In this document: one piece after another, positions 8,542 through 21,200 of the stretch
Position numbering within the stretch: the stretch's first letter is position 1
Layout of the letters: each line of letters opens with the position of its first letter
Assembly: GCA_033675265.1 (NCBI GenBank)
Contig: JAUJYZ010000617.1
Location: 186,001-250,000 of the forward strand
Origin: Actinostola sp. cb2023
Lineage: Eukaryota > Cnidaria > Anthozoa > Actiniaria > Actinostolidae
Direction: 5' to 3'
DNA: 64,000 bases
Translations under genes and position numbers: made by a program
The notes under the pieces: model-generated
Told to the model about the DNA's origin: nothing
Seen by the model: only the letters and a program-made list of their open reading frames with translations
Database searches by the model: none

Positions 8542-11500
8542 CCAGGGGAAATTTACTAGGGGAGCACAGGCAGCCCAACCATTGCTTTTGAGGCTACTAA
8601 ATAAATCAATAAAATGATATTTGCGTCTTTTTTTGATGGGTTTCCTGTGGTAGAGCTCGCGCGCAATATATATATAATACGTAGATATGTTGGGCTTCCT
8701 GTGTTGAGTACCGTATAATATTGGGATCCCTGTGCACATCCCGCGCGTCCCGCAGTACATGTGTATATTGAAACAAGGTATGAAACTAGGTCACGTGACA
8801 AATACGTTTTTGCTCCTAATCTTTGTCAATATGACGTGAAAATTCAATTTTTCTTCGATTAACTAAACTTTACCGTATTCTCTAAATACTTCATAAGTAT
8901 CAGCCGTCTAACTTCACCGTACGCGGAGAAATTTTAATTTTGACATTTTGCGCCTCATGGACCGATGTGCGGCGCACTTTAGTGGTGCACTTTTCCGTGA
9001 GGCAGTCGGATTTTACCTTCGAGAGAACATGCATCGACAAGCGCTCGGCAAATCTAAACTATGATCTTTTTGACAAGTTTTAACATTGATATGTTCACTA
9101 AATATAAGTCAAAACATCTACGATATACTTATATTTGTTTTCTGTTTTGACTTCTGTAACGTATTTGTTTTGTATTTTGATTTTTATCGATTAAAATGCT
9201 TCAAAATCAACGCATTGTGTTTTATAAATGCTGAATAGTCTCAATATTTAGTACTGCACAACACATTTTTGCTGTCACTATATCAGTACTTGTACCGCAA
9301 AATAACAAACAAACGTATTTATTACAACAATAAGTTTACTAGCTTTTTACACACTGTTTTGCCGTTCACTATATTGATCAGTAATAGCATGGATAATTAA
9401 ATAATTGTACACACAACCGACAAGTTGTGAATGATTGAATAACAAACATCAGAGTGGAAACGATAAGCTTACTTACGTTCTTACGAAACATACAGTTAAA
9501 ATTATTCTGTGTTTCTCAGATGATAGTATTTGCTAAATGTGTTGTGCTATTTCAATGACAATAATGAACAACTGTTTAAGTATATTTTAGTTCACAGCAG
9601 CTTCAACTGCTTCATGAGTCCATCGCCATTCATGTCTCCTTCGATGTCAGTGAATTTGAGTTTGTCTATATTTTTGCTTCAGATGGTTTATGCTGTGTTG
9701 GCGTTCCCTTGTGTCAGAAGAACTATAAGTAAATTACAAGATTAGTCAAACACTTTCTAGATGAGACAGTCAAAATGTTTAAACAGATAAAGTACTATCA
9801 GTCATTTGAGAGCTATAGGTTCCTTGTTGAAGTGTATTTCGATCACTGACAACTACACAAGTCAAATATAGCTGTCATAATTTATGAAAATAACGGATTT
9901 GTTGATGAATACTTAAGCAGCCATTCTGCCCTAGTATAGGCAAGTCCTTTTATTAGAGAACATTTAGAGCAAATACTACGGAAAAACCTTGACAAAAATA
10001 CTTTTAGTTCAGCTTACTTTTCAACAAAACTTTCTCACGTGTCAAGCACAACATATCCAAAAGTTTTTCCACCATTCAAAATGAAAAAGGACTACTTTAA
10101 AACAGTCAAATCTCTTCTAAATTTACTTGAGGTTGACATTAATTGTAAACTTCTAAACTTACCATGAATAGGGAATAGAATCCCAACGCTTACACCGAAA
10201 AAATCAGTCTTTCTTGAAATGAACTTCTCTTCCACGCCCCGCCATTAGCGACAAAATAACGACTTCACCCTGGGTACCCCCCACGGGCCTGTAGCGCACG
10301 ACGACATCGGCTCTTCGGCTCACGGAAAAGTGCACCACTAAAGTGCGCCGCACATCAGGCCATGATACGCCATCAGTTTCACACCTTGTTTCAATATACA
10401 CATTTGCTGCGGGCGCGTCCCGCAGGATGCACACAGGAAGCCCAACATTATACATTTCTATACACAGGGAACCCAATATATAAATGCGCGCGCGCTCTAC
10501 CACAGGGAACCCATCAAAAAAAGACACAAATATCATTTTTTTGATTTATTTAGTAGCCTCAAAATCAATGGTTGGGCTGCCTGTGGGGGAGTCCATCTTT
10601 CCTAATGCCCTTAGATCTATCAGATTGTTAGCATGGCTATTTTTAGCAACAAGCTATGATTGGCAGTTTTGTAATATAACTCAGGTTGAAGATACAAAAA
10701 GTTTTGTCATGAATTATCCAACCTACAAACCAACATTAGATAAGCTATGATTGGTTGGAGGTAAATGACGTCACTTGCAGTAAACATGGCGGACATCTCC
10801 TTCGTCGATGAACATTTTATACCACAGCTACATGTACATGTAGTTATTAATAAATTAAATTGATAAATCGTTTATTATATGGCTATTTTTTGCTTTTAAA
10901 ATGTGGTTTTTGAATTTTTGATTTTGTAAGCGGCCGCGCGGTTTCCCGCCATTTATGTAAATAAGAAATCTGCTCAATCCGAGTGCAAACTCAAACAAGA
11001 AAGTCAAGAAAAACCTATCCAATTTATATAACGATTACAAACCGTTCAAAGTTCGCTATTCTACATGAAATATCTTCATATAACACCGTAAGGGATTTAT
11101 TTCTTTGAAATGAAGCTGTAAAGTTTGCAAAGAATCAAAAAAACTTCGCCGGTGAGACGAACTGACTCAACTCAACTGAAACCAAAAACTACAACTACAA
11201 CTACAAGCCTGCTGATTGTCGCTGATATTTGTACTTCCAGTTCTTCGTTTATTGCTTTGAAAAATTAGGGAGTATTCACAAGAAAAGATGGAATCAATTG
11301 ATGTTGATTGAAAGTTCTGAATTCGACGAAAAGAGAGGATACGTCGGCCTCGTTTTACAAAGAAATGTGCTTGCTTTTGAACTTGAAGCTTGATTCACGA
11401 TGAACATAGAACAGCTGCTTCAAAAACCTTCAAAAACACGTTCAAAGACGAAATATCGTCTAAAACATTCCTTCAAACACATCAGTTGAATCTCTTTGGA

Positions 11501-12366
11501 TCTATTTGGTGGCTCGTATTTCTTACTATCTCGAGTGTTTTAGGAGTTAAAGAAATAAAACAACAACAGAAAACAACAACCTGAGAGTGAAACTGAGTCA
11601 ACAAATACGAGGGATTCAAACAAGATTTGTGAAGGTAAAGCGTGCATAGATTATGGTTCTTTTTTTTCGCCAACGACTGCAAAGTGTGTGAGGATTCTTC
11701 TTCTTAGACTTAACGATGTTTACAGTCCATCCTTGAACTGCCTCTCAGTTGTTTGACTGATTTTGATTCATTGAAAATTTGTCGCTTGATTGTTGTCGTT
11801 TCTCAAAACATTTGCAATAAAAACCGAAGAGTCGTGTTGGGACATTGAAGTCAATTTTGTTCGGCCATAGACTTGATTTGTGTTTTATTACTATTTTATG
11901 CCAGGACAAAGCTCATACATGATCTTGTGAGTAGTTGGATCTGATGAACTTGATAAGTTGCTTGATAATTTCTTTGAGTGGATCGTTTATTTCTCTTGTA
12001 AAAACTCCAGCTCGCTTTCTTTCTCGGCTTTTGATTTTTCTATATTTTTTTCGCGGTTATTCGTGATTTCACGGCGTTGTTAGCAAGTTTTACCTAGCGT
12101 AATCAGAAGTACCGGGTAGGATTTCAATTTGGAAGGGATTCCTTCCTCTAAATGACAGGAATTATCTTTATTCTCTTGATTTTACACCATTGTCAATCGT
12201 ACCATCGTGAGTCCCATCGCGATGAATTGCCCGGTCTTCAGTAAACCGACCAATCGGAACGCGCGCATGGAATCAACCAATCACAACTTGTTGCTAAAAA
12301 TAGCCAAGCTAACATCTGATGGGAACACGTATATAAGAGATGGACTCCCCTAGTAATTTCCCCTGG
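8542..12366. mobile_element. Outer TIR DNA transposon, non-autonomous, 5-bp TSD
   Basis: Ends are ccaggggaaatttactaggg (8542) and cccctagtaatttcccctgg (12366). They are flanked by ctttg at 8537-8541 and 12367-12371. The paralogous locus at 27600 has a single ctttg, so the boundaries are exact. After the inner insertion the left inverted repeat resumes at 10586 (gtccatc...ggctatttttagcaacaag) and matches the reverse complement of about 12240-12366, giving imperfect TIRs of roughly 120 bp. Without the inner element the transposon is about 1.8 kb. No transposase frame is visible in 10592-12240. A 5-bp TSD with CCAGGGG ends does not fit a superfamily I can name with confidence. Confidence 0.85.
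8565..10585. mobile_element. Inner TIR transposon nested in the outer one, 6-bp TSD
   Basis: Ends are cacaggcagcccaaccattg (8565) and the inverted copy at 10585. The flanking duplication is ggggag (8559-8564 and 10586-10591), and the uninterrupted outer TIR near 12340 has it once. The arms (8565-9010 and about 10300-10585) are long and imperfect and carry several spaced copies of a gggcttcctgtg-like motif. The 9010-10300 centre has no convincing ORF. Fragments with the same motif occur at 28517, 28584, 32470-32990 and 61418, so this is a repeated family. Confidence 0.8.
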
Positions 12367-12734
12367 CTTTGCATAATAAGTATTCAAAGGTTTCTAATAT
12401 TAGTTCAAAAATCATTAATAACTGATTCATGAGATTATTTTTTAGCCAATCAGAGAACTTTATTTCGTCACGTGCATGAGCCTTGAAACCCGGTGACTAA
12501 ATAAATCAAGCGCTTTTGTTATATCAAATATTGATGGACAAATAAATATCATTTAAGTCCAAAAATAGGTATGTAACAATAACCGCCTAATAAGAAAATA
12601 TCACTAGAAAAACAAACGGATCTAATTGTTATATCATTCTTTTGAGAAGTCATTTCTGATCTTCAGTGTGGCTTCGTGCTTGATCAGGGGATTCCAACAA
12701 CTGGTGTCTAGTTGAACAACGAGTACGCAGGAGT

Positions 12735-13100
12735 GTTTTATAAAAGGGACCGGAGTCTTGTCTTGGTGGGCGTGGCAGCGAATATTTTTACCCCTAAAAG
12801 GGACCAATTTAAAAAGTCATTTTAATAGTATAAAAGACACTAGCATCAAATTAAAACGCCTTCCACTCTTACAAATTTAAGAAAACGTTGTCATATAAAT
12901 CTTTAAGCTATTTTTAAAGAACGTTTTTAAATATCGCTGTTGATTGAATACCCTAAAATTAAAGGGACCGGAAAACTCTATTGGTGGTCATTTTTATTTC
13001 TGACACCCTAAGTGGGACCAAAACACGAAAAAAACACCTAACAGGGACGACGAGCATCCCCGCCACTTTGGTATCGAAACCCCCCCCCCCCCCCCCCCCC
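12735..13100. mobile_element. MITE family C, copy 1, ending in a 21-base C run
   Basis: It is highly similar to 26300-26650 (gggaccggagtcttgtcttg; ccctaagtgggaccaaaaca; gacgagcatccccgccactt). The copy at 26250 shows inverted G/C-rich ends (ggggggactcc...). Here the left end is truncated and the right end runs into 21 consecutive C at 13080-13100. No coding potential. Confidence 0.65.
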
Positions 13101-13329
13101 GGGGTAACCAGCCACGCCACAATTATTTTGTTTTAATGGAAGAAAATGTGTAATTAATAAAACCATCCCCCAGCTTTAAGGAGAAGAGGTCAAAGCTTAC
13201 CAATATGCTTCTTTTTACAATTTTTCTTACAAAAAAAGAAGAGATGTGTAAACAATTCCAAAAAGGTAAACAAACAAACAACAACAAAACAACAACAACA
13301 ACAAAAAGAAGTGAATAAAAAAAAACGTG

Positions 13330-13440
13330 CCACGGCTGGGATTCGAACCCTAGACCCCCAGGTTCAAAAGAGATGAATGCCGGTAATTTATCCCCAAAAG
13401 GCCCATACTCCCAGTATTATGCCGAGTCACCGTATGTTAC
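13330..13440 (-). repeat. tRNA-derived SINE-like fragment
   Basis: On the minus strand gggttcgaatcccagcc is a good Pol III B-box/T-arm match and is followed by a T run. An A-box is not clear, so this is a tRNA-like relic rather than a tRNA gene. Confidence 0.35.
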
Positions 13441-13443
13441 GTA

Positions 13444-13628
13444 TAGACCCTTTTAATATATCCCACAATGCATGATTTTCCGCGCTTGACGTCAAACTTA
13501 TTCTTTTGAATTCTATTCAAAATATACAAAGACTGAAAACAATGAAGGAAAATGAATGGAATTCAAAAGAATACACTTGACGTCAAGCGCGGAAAATCAT
13601 GCATTGCGGGATTTATTAAAAGGGTCTA
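13444..13628. mobile_element. Mariner-like MITE with TA target site
   Basis: Inverted ends of about 50 bp start tagacccttttaatatatcc and end ggatttattaaaagggtcta, enclosing cgcgcttgacgtcaa and its inverse. TA flanks both sides (13442-13443 and 13629-13630). At 185 bp with no ORF it is non-autonomous. Confidence 0.75.
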
Positions 13629-13809
13629 TAGGATGAAGATTTCGGCCCCATCCGCGCTATCCGGGCCTACACCAATCAGCTTAGTGATCAAAGAGGGAGG
13701 GAACAATCGGATCCTAGTCCCACTAAATAACTGCCCCGCACCACTAGGCTATCGTGCACGCTTGTTGATTTGGAAGACAAAATAACCTAGTGTATCTTGT
13801 CTGTCTATT

Positions 13810-14045
13810 GCTGTGCAAATTACTATGGTCCCGTGGCTCGCGCAGAAACACAGCGAGTTAGAAACACACGGGCTCGGGTTCGATTCCTCGCTGCATCGAA
13901 TTTTTTTTGTAAAAACATTTATATGCTCACGAAAATGATTATTTTTAAATTAAAAATAATAAAAGAATGTAAAATAATTAAAAATAATTAAAAATGTTAA
14001 GTTATTTTAATTTAATATATATATGAAGTCTGTGTTCTCAAAACA
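13810..14045 (+). repeat. Repeat D with tRNA-like head
   Basis: A possible A-box (tggctcgcgcagaaa) and a B-box (gggttcgattcctcg) precede a T-rich, then AT-rich tail ending gaagtctgtgttctcaaaac. The same head (attactatggtcc...gcgttagaag) and tail recur at 27995-28165. This fits a tRNA-derived SINE family. Confidence 0.5.
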
Positions 14046-14055
14046 TATGGGAGCT

Positions 14056-15150
14056 AGCATATGACTTGAATGGTGTAGAGCTAGGGGTGGGGGATGGTAG
14101 CATATGACTTGATTGGTGTAGAGCTAGGGGTGGGGGATGGTAGCATATGACTTGATTGGTGTAGAGCTAGGGGTGGGGGATGGTAGCATATGACTTGAAT
14201 GGTGTAGAGTTAGGGGTGGGGGGTGGTAGCATATGACTTGAATGGTGTAGAGCTAGGGGTGGGGGATGCTAGCATATGACTTGAATGGAGTAGAGCTAGG
14301 GGTGGGGGATGGTAGCATATGACTTGAATGGTGTAGAGCTAGGGGTGGGGGATGCTAGCATATGACTTGAATGGAGTAGAGCTAGAGGTGGGGGATGTAG
14401 CATATGACTTGAATGGTGTAGAGCTAGGGGTGGGGGATGCTAGCATATGACTTGAATGGTGTAGAGCTAGGGGTTGGGGATGCTAGCATATGACTTGAAT
14501 GGAGTAGAGCTAGAGGTGGGGGATGGTAGCATATGACTTGAATGGTGTAGAGCTAGGGGTGGGGGATGCTAGCATATGACTTGAATGGTGTAGAGCTAGG
14601 GGTTGGGGATGCTAGCATATGACTTGAATGGTGTAGAGCTAGGGTTGGGGATGCTAGCATATGACTTGAATGGTGTAGAGCTAGGGTTGGGGATGCTAGC
14701 ATATGACTTGAATGGTGTAGGTCTAGGGGTGGGGGATGGTAGCATATGACTTGAATGGTGTAGAGCTAGGGGTGGGGGATGCTAGCATATGACTTGAATG
14801 GAGTAGAGCTAGGGGTGGGGAATGGTAGCATATGACTTGAATGGTGTAGAGCTAGGGGTGGGGGATGCTAGCATATGACTTGAATGGAGTAGAGCTAGGG
14901 GTGGGGGATGGTAACATATGACTTGATTGGTGTAGAGCTAGGGGTGGGGGATGGTAGCATATGACTTGAATGGTGTAGAGCTAGGGGTGGGGGATGGGAG
15001 CATATGATTTGAATGGTGTAGAGGTAGGGGTGGGGGTGGAGGTGGGGGATGGGAGTATCTATTATATGACTTGAATGGTGTAGAGGTAGGGGTGGGGGAT
15101 GGGAGTACCTTATATGACTTGAATGGTGTAGAGCTAGGGGTGGGGGATGG
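14056..15150. repeat. 43-bp minisatellite downstream of gene A
   Basis: About 25 copies of a unit containing gcatatgacttgaatggtgt and agagctaggggtgggggatg. Variants alternate (gatggtag versus gatgctag, gtgtag versus gagtag). The same family forms a second array at 29107-30015 inside gene B. Confidence 0.95.
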
Positions 15151-15295
15151 GAGTGTTCTCAGTGTTAGTGGCGAACTGCGGAAGGATCAAGGGACCTACA
15201 GCGTGAAGGCCTGGGTTCTCTTCGGTGTAGAACAACAAAATCTAACAACCGTTCGGTTCGTGAATTACATCAAATGTGTCCTGATGAGAGTTCGT

Positions 15296-18200
15296 TCATT
15301 GGATCATGATGTAACCAAAAGCAACGGTTGATTTGTCGCCATTATTGCAGTTAGCTCGACAGCGATTTCCAGACGAAAAGGAAACGTAATTCAATCCAAA
15401 GCCAATGCAACTATCAGGACTATTGCATTCATTTTCCTGGTTCGATTTGATACCAATCCGTGCCCAACCGATATTGAATCCCTCCATGTTGCAGTTAGCC
15501 TGCAGCGATGCTCCAGCAATCAGAGATAGCCACGTGGCTTTGCCAATGGAGAACGCTCGAAATTTCCCGTCAGCAATGACGTCATAGAGAGAGGAAGCAC
15601 TATAAGATATGGCAGCCCATCTCAGGTCATTACCAACTTTTAAACCAACACACAGTTTGTAGAAAGGCATCGCCCAGTAACTTGGCATCTTGGTTTGGTA
15701 GTTATCAAAACCTGTTTGACCGGCTGTCAAATTGTACGATTCCTTATTTGACCACAAAGATGATGAGTAGCCAAACTGTGCCTGGAAATATGACATTATT
15801 TTTTTAACCAGGAAATCATATTAACAACAACATTCATTACAAACACACTGTTTTACATCAGTTAAAACATTCAATTACCGTTTTTGAGCCGTCGATTTTC
15901 ATGGCCAGCGTCCACCCTCCACTTCCGCAATGATTGCTGGACAAATGACAATAGATGTCTGTTTGTTTGTTGTCGATGAGCAAAGTGTAGGCCATGTCTT
16001 TACGATAACTAGAACAAAAGGGATTTTCAAGTCACTATTATAGAAATATGTTTCTTGTGTTTTCCACCTAAAATTGGATAATAATTAATGAACAACATTG
16101 TTTGTATTAGAGTAGGCTATGTATACTTTTGACTCAAAAATCAAGCTTTCGTTCGGACTATGCGTCCATCATCAGGACTAATAAATGACAAAAAACGAAT
16201 CAGTCCACTGAATATGTAATACAGATAATTAATTATGCGAACTATTTGTCTATAAGTGTCTTGCCGGTATAATTCAGGGAGTACTCTTCCAGTCTGCTAG
16301 AAAATTGTTTACACTGAATGTGAATCTAGTGAAACAGAAATGCCACCTTCACTTCAATCATCGCTGTCAGGATTTAAAACTTCTTCCACCTTCATTACGA
16401 ATCAAGCCGCCGGTTAATTTAATACCAAGGAGGGTCTCGCTTTAGAATTATGGATACAAGTTCGACGTATCAGAAAGTTTCAGAGCGACGTATCAATTTC
16501 GACCGAGAAGGTTAAACAGGATTGCGGGGAACGTTTATGGCGACGATTGCAAAGAGAACTCGGAACCTTTTTGGAGGATTTACGGATGTCAACAATAAAG
16601 ACACATCAGAAGAAACTTAATACATGGAGCAAGAAGAGAGCAGAGACGAGGAAAGGAGATGAAGCCTCTGAGCCGAAATGGGTCATGAATCTTTCGAGTA
16701 AAGATCTTAGCGCGGAAGAGCTTCTCAGTGTTGTTACAGAAAGTTTGCCCCAGCACCGAAAGAGATTCCAAAGATGGATATTGCGGCAGAGATAGAAACT
16801 AGTTCCATATCGCTTAGATGATTCCAGTAGAGCAGAGATTAGGAACAGAAGTAACCAATGTCTTAAAACGAGTATGAAACTCCCGAGTGAACTGATATAT
16901 GTCAAAAGAAGAACGTACGGAAAACCGCTCTGATCATCAGGAATCTAAAAAAGGACAGTAACATCGTTATACTCAGAGCTGACAAACATTTTAAGGAAAC
17001 ACGACGGTTGTGATGGATCGGATAGGTCAGCATATGATGAGAAGATAGCCAACATGTTAAACGACGAAACAACTTAATATAAACTGCTTAAGAAAGACCC
17101 TAAGAAAATATGTGAAGCCAAACTGAAGAGTCTTCTTTCATCAAAAAAAGCAACGCTTGGCGATAAAGTGTACAAGAAGTTGAATACAACAGACGGAACA
17201 ACCCCGAGATTGTATGGCTTACCAAAGATCCATAAAGAAAGGGTACCTCTCAGGCCAATCGTGAGTTTTGTTGGTTCGACAACGTATGAACTATCGAAGT
17301 ACCTGGTCCGGATTTTGTCGAGCCTGCGAATACAGCCGCTTTTTGGCATGGCGCTCGCCACAGGGGTCTTATTTGCGGGAGACCCCTGTGGCGAGCGCCA
17401 AATAGCGGCTGTATTCGCATGCTAGATTTTGTGGTGGGTAATACCGAGCACCATATACAGAACACGTATGATTGGATTGAAAAGTCAAGGCAGATAAAAC
17501 TAGAAGAGTATGAGGAACTAATATCTTTCGACGTAGTATTTACGTCCATCCCAACTCAACTTGCCGTGGAAAGTGCTAAACTCAGATTGGAAAACAATGG
17601 AAACTTGAGTGACAGGGCATCGCTTACGCCTCAAGACATTGTTCAACTGCTTGACTTCTGCTAGCCTGCGAATACAGCCGCTTTTTGGTTTGCAGAAACC
17701 AACGCACTCAGACCGTTATTTACACTTCACATCTCATCACCCGATCCAACACAAAGCTTCTGTGGCCAGAACACTATATGATAGGGCAACGCAGATTAGC
17801 TCGGATGAGAAAAGCCAGAGTAGAGAGGAACAATACATTTTCAAGTCTTTGAAGTGTAATGAGTATCCAAGTAACTTCCTTAGGAATGTACATAAAGAAG
17901 AAATTTACGGCGGCCTGTTAGGGCCAATACACACCATTTTTTGAAATGCACTGATGCTACTTTTTGTCACTTTTTTGCTACTTTTTTGTCACTTTTTGGT
18001 CACTTTTTTGCTACTTTTTGGTCACTTTTTTGCTACTTTTTGTCACTTTTTTGCTACTTTTTTGTCACTTTTTTTGCTACTTTTTTGTCACTTTTTTGCT
18101 ACTTTTTGTCACTTTTTTGCTACTTTTTTGTAACTTTTTTGCTACTTGATCACGTGACAGTAGATCATGTGATTACTTCAGAGTAAACATGTAACTTCCT

Positions 18201-21200
18201 TAGGAACATAAAAGAAGAAATTGGACCATAGCTTAGCGTCCACTGACGACACCCATGGAAAATCTAGAGGAGACTGAAAGGAGTGCTGAAAAAAGTGTAG
18301 CGGTTTTCCCGTACATTGAGGGTACATCAGAGAAGTTGAAGAGAGTTCTGCAAAAACACAAGGTCAGCGTGTCTATGAAACCATTGACAACGTTAAAAAC
18401 ACATCTTATGAAATCTAAAGACCCAATCACAGCTTTGGATCAAACAGGGCTTGTCTATACTATCCCATGCAAGGACTGTGGTGTGGAATACATTGGTGAA
18501 ACTGACGGATCGTGCGCTTAGAACACGTAGAAGCGAACTTCATAGAAGCGTGCGATACGCAAAAACAGAGAACTCAGCGCTAAGCCGAACACGTATATAA
18601 GAACGACCACGACGTGGAATGGGAAGATACGAAAGTGATCTACAGAGAAAATAAATGGTCTCAGAGGAAATGGAAGGAGGTTTGGATCATTGAAAGCATG
18701 AACAATGCCATCGCAAATAGCGACAATGGAAGAGTACTCCCTGAAGTATACAAGACACTCATAGACAAATAATTCGCATAATTATCTGTATTACATATTC
18801 AGTGGACTGATTCGTTTTTTGCCATTTATCCTGATGATGGACGCGTAGTCCGAAACTGCATGTGCTTGATTTTTGAGTCAATTCTGGAGAAACATAACCT
18901 ACTCTAATATGAAATTACTCAGAAACAGATAACCATTCTAGATAACATTGTTTGTATTTGCGGTCCATTCATTGTAAATCCTCGAGAGGTGTTTGGTGGT
19001 ATTTACGACATTTTAAATATTTTAATCAATCTACTGTACAAACCAAGATGGCGGCTGAACATTGACCATAATCCTTTGCGAACCTACATCAGTACAATTC
19101 ACTCTACACTCAAATTATTATTAAACATTTTCACATAAAAGGCTCACCCACAAGAAAAGGTAGAGAAAATGTCTTTGACCTTTCTCTACGAAATTAGCTT
19201 ATTACGACAGGAATGTTTAGTAGAGAAAAAAAATTAGCAGATAAATGTTATACCTTGTTTTAGTCAAAATGTCTTTACAAGATGCAATGGTATCTGAAGA
19301 ATTCAAAACATGCATTAATTAATGGATGAATGAATGAACGAGTTAACTAAAATGAACAGATGGAAGGATAGATCAAATAGGTGAATGAATAACCAACCGT
19401 GAGTGATGCATGTAAGGGCATGGCACGGAATGTTAGTAATGTTGAGGGTATATGTAGTGTGAGTTAGGGGCCTGTGAGTAGTGTAATGTGGAGGGTATGG
19501 GGTGTAGTGTAATGTGGAGGGTATAGCATGGAGTGTGATTATAGTGCAATGTGGAGCGCATGGTATGGAGTGTAGTGTAATGTGGAGGGTATGGCATGGA
19601 GTATAGTGTAATGTAATGTGGATTGGCATGGAGTGTAGTGGAGGGTATGGTATGGAGTGAATAGTGTAATGTGGATGGCATGGAGTGTAATGTGGTTGGC
19701 ATGGAGTGAAGTGTGATTTTGTGGAGGGTATGGCATGGAGTGTAAATAGTGTAATGTGGAGGGTATGGCATGGAGTATAGTGTAGTGTAATGTGGAGGGT
19801 TTGGCATGGAGTATAGTGTAATGTGGAGGGTATGGCATGGAGTGTAGTGTAGTGTAGTGTAATGTGGAGGGTATGGTATGGCGTATAGTGTAATGTGGAG
19901 GGCATGGCATGGAGTATAGTGTAGTGTAGTGTGGAGGGTTTGGCATGGAGTATAGTGTAATGTGTAGGGTATGGCATGGAGTGTAGTGTAGTGTAGTGTA
20001 ATGTGGAGGGTATGGTATGGCGTATAGTGTAATGTGGAGGGTATGGCATGGAGTATAGTGTAATGTGGAGGGTATGGTATGGAGCATAGTGTAATGTGGA
20101 GGGTATGGTATGGAGTATAGTGTAATGTGGAGGGTATGGCATGGAGTATAGTGTAATGTGGAGGGTATGGTATGGAGTATGGTGTAATGTGGAGGGTATG
20201 GTATGGAGCATAGTGTAATGTGGAGGGTATGGCATGGAGTATAGTGTAATGTGGAGGGTATGGTATGGAGCATAGTGTAATATGGAGGGTATGGTATGGA
20301 GCATAGTGTAATGTGGAGGGTATGGCATGGAGTATAGTGTAATGTGGAGGGTATGGTATGGAGCATAGTGTAATATGGAGGGTATGGTATGGAGCATAGT
20401 GTAATATGGAGGGTATGGTATGGAGCATAGTGTAATGTGGAGGGTATGGTATGGAGTATGGTGTAATGTGGAGGGTATGGTATGGAGCATAGTGTAATAT
20501 GGAGGGTATGGTATGGAGCATAGTGTAATGTGGAGGGTATGGTATGGAGTATGGTGTAATGTGGAGGGTATGGTATGGAGCATAGTGTAATATGGAGGGT
20601 ATGGTATGGAGCATAGTGTAATGTGGAGGGTATGGTATGGAGTATGGTGTAATGTGGAGGGTATGGTATGGAGCATAGTGTAATATGGAGGGTATGGTAT
20701 GGAGCATAGTGTAATGTGGAGGGTATGGTATGGAGTATGGTGTAATGTGGAGGGTATGGTATGGAGCATAGTGTAATATGGAGGGTATGGTATGGAGTGG
20801 AGTGCAGTGTAATGTGGAGGGTATGGAGTATAGTGTAGTGTGGAGGGTATGGAGTGCAGTGTAATGTGAAGAATATGGAGTGTAGTGTAATATGAAGAAT
20901 GTGTAGTGTAATGTGGAGGGTATGGTATGGAGTATGGTGTAATGTGGAGGGTATGGTATGGAGCATAGTGTAATATGGAGGGTATGGTATGGAGCATAGT
21001 GTAATGTGGAGGGTATGGTATGGAGTATGGTGTAATGTGGAGGGTATGGTATGGAGCATAGTGTAATATGGAGGGTATGGTATGGAGCATAGTGTAATGT
21101 GGAGGGTATGGTATGGAGTATGGTGTAATGTGGAGGATATGGTATGGAGCATAGTGTAATATGGAGGGGTATGGTATGGAGTGGAGTGCAGTGTAATGTG

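Larger units (their letters stand above)
1391..12472. repeat. Repeat A copy 1, split by two transposon insertions
   Basis: The pieces 1391-1981, 8444-8541 and 12372-12472 read as one continuous repeat when the insertions at 1982-8443 and 8542-12371 are removed. The test is the paralogue at 26927-27706. There gagaaacatc runs directly into agttggactct, and gctgggctttg runs directly into cataataagtattc. The copy therefore pre-dates both insertions. After 12472 the two copies diverge. Confidence 0.8.
16109..18943 (+). mobile_element. Penelope-like retroelement, decayed, in an intron of gene A
   Basis: It is flanked by a 15-bp duplication aacattgtttgtatt (16094-16108 and 18944-18958). The ends are inverted copies of one another (16109-16290 against 18770-18943). 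Coding remnants on the plus strand include the Penelope RT block [20 protein letters not shown] (about 17210-17275), a motif-A region ([10 protein letters not shown], about 17525) and a GIY-YIG endonuclease ([11 protein letters not shown]...YIGET, about 18447-18503). The N-terminal part (16440-17050) is in several frames. The RT region containing the catalytic YxDD is missing between about 17663 and 17690. The copy cannot be autonomous. Confidence 0.9.

Noticed and set aside
14056..15150. CRISPR-like array
   Set aside because: Units are contiguous without unique spacers, and the setting is eukaryotic; it is a minisatellite. The same applies to 57480-58565.
15296..15781. Classic fibrinogen C-terminal domain in genes A, C and D
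   Set aside because: The [11 protein letters not shown] start recalls fibrinogen-related domains, but the rest lacks the pattern I would expect, so the SOMP5-like description was preferred.
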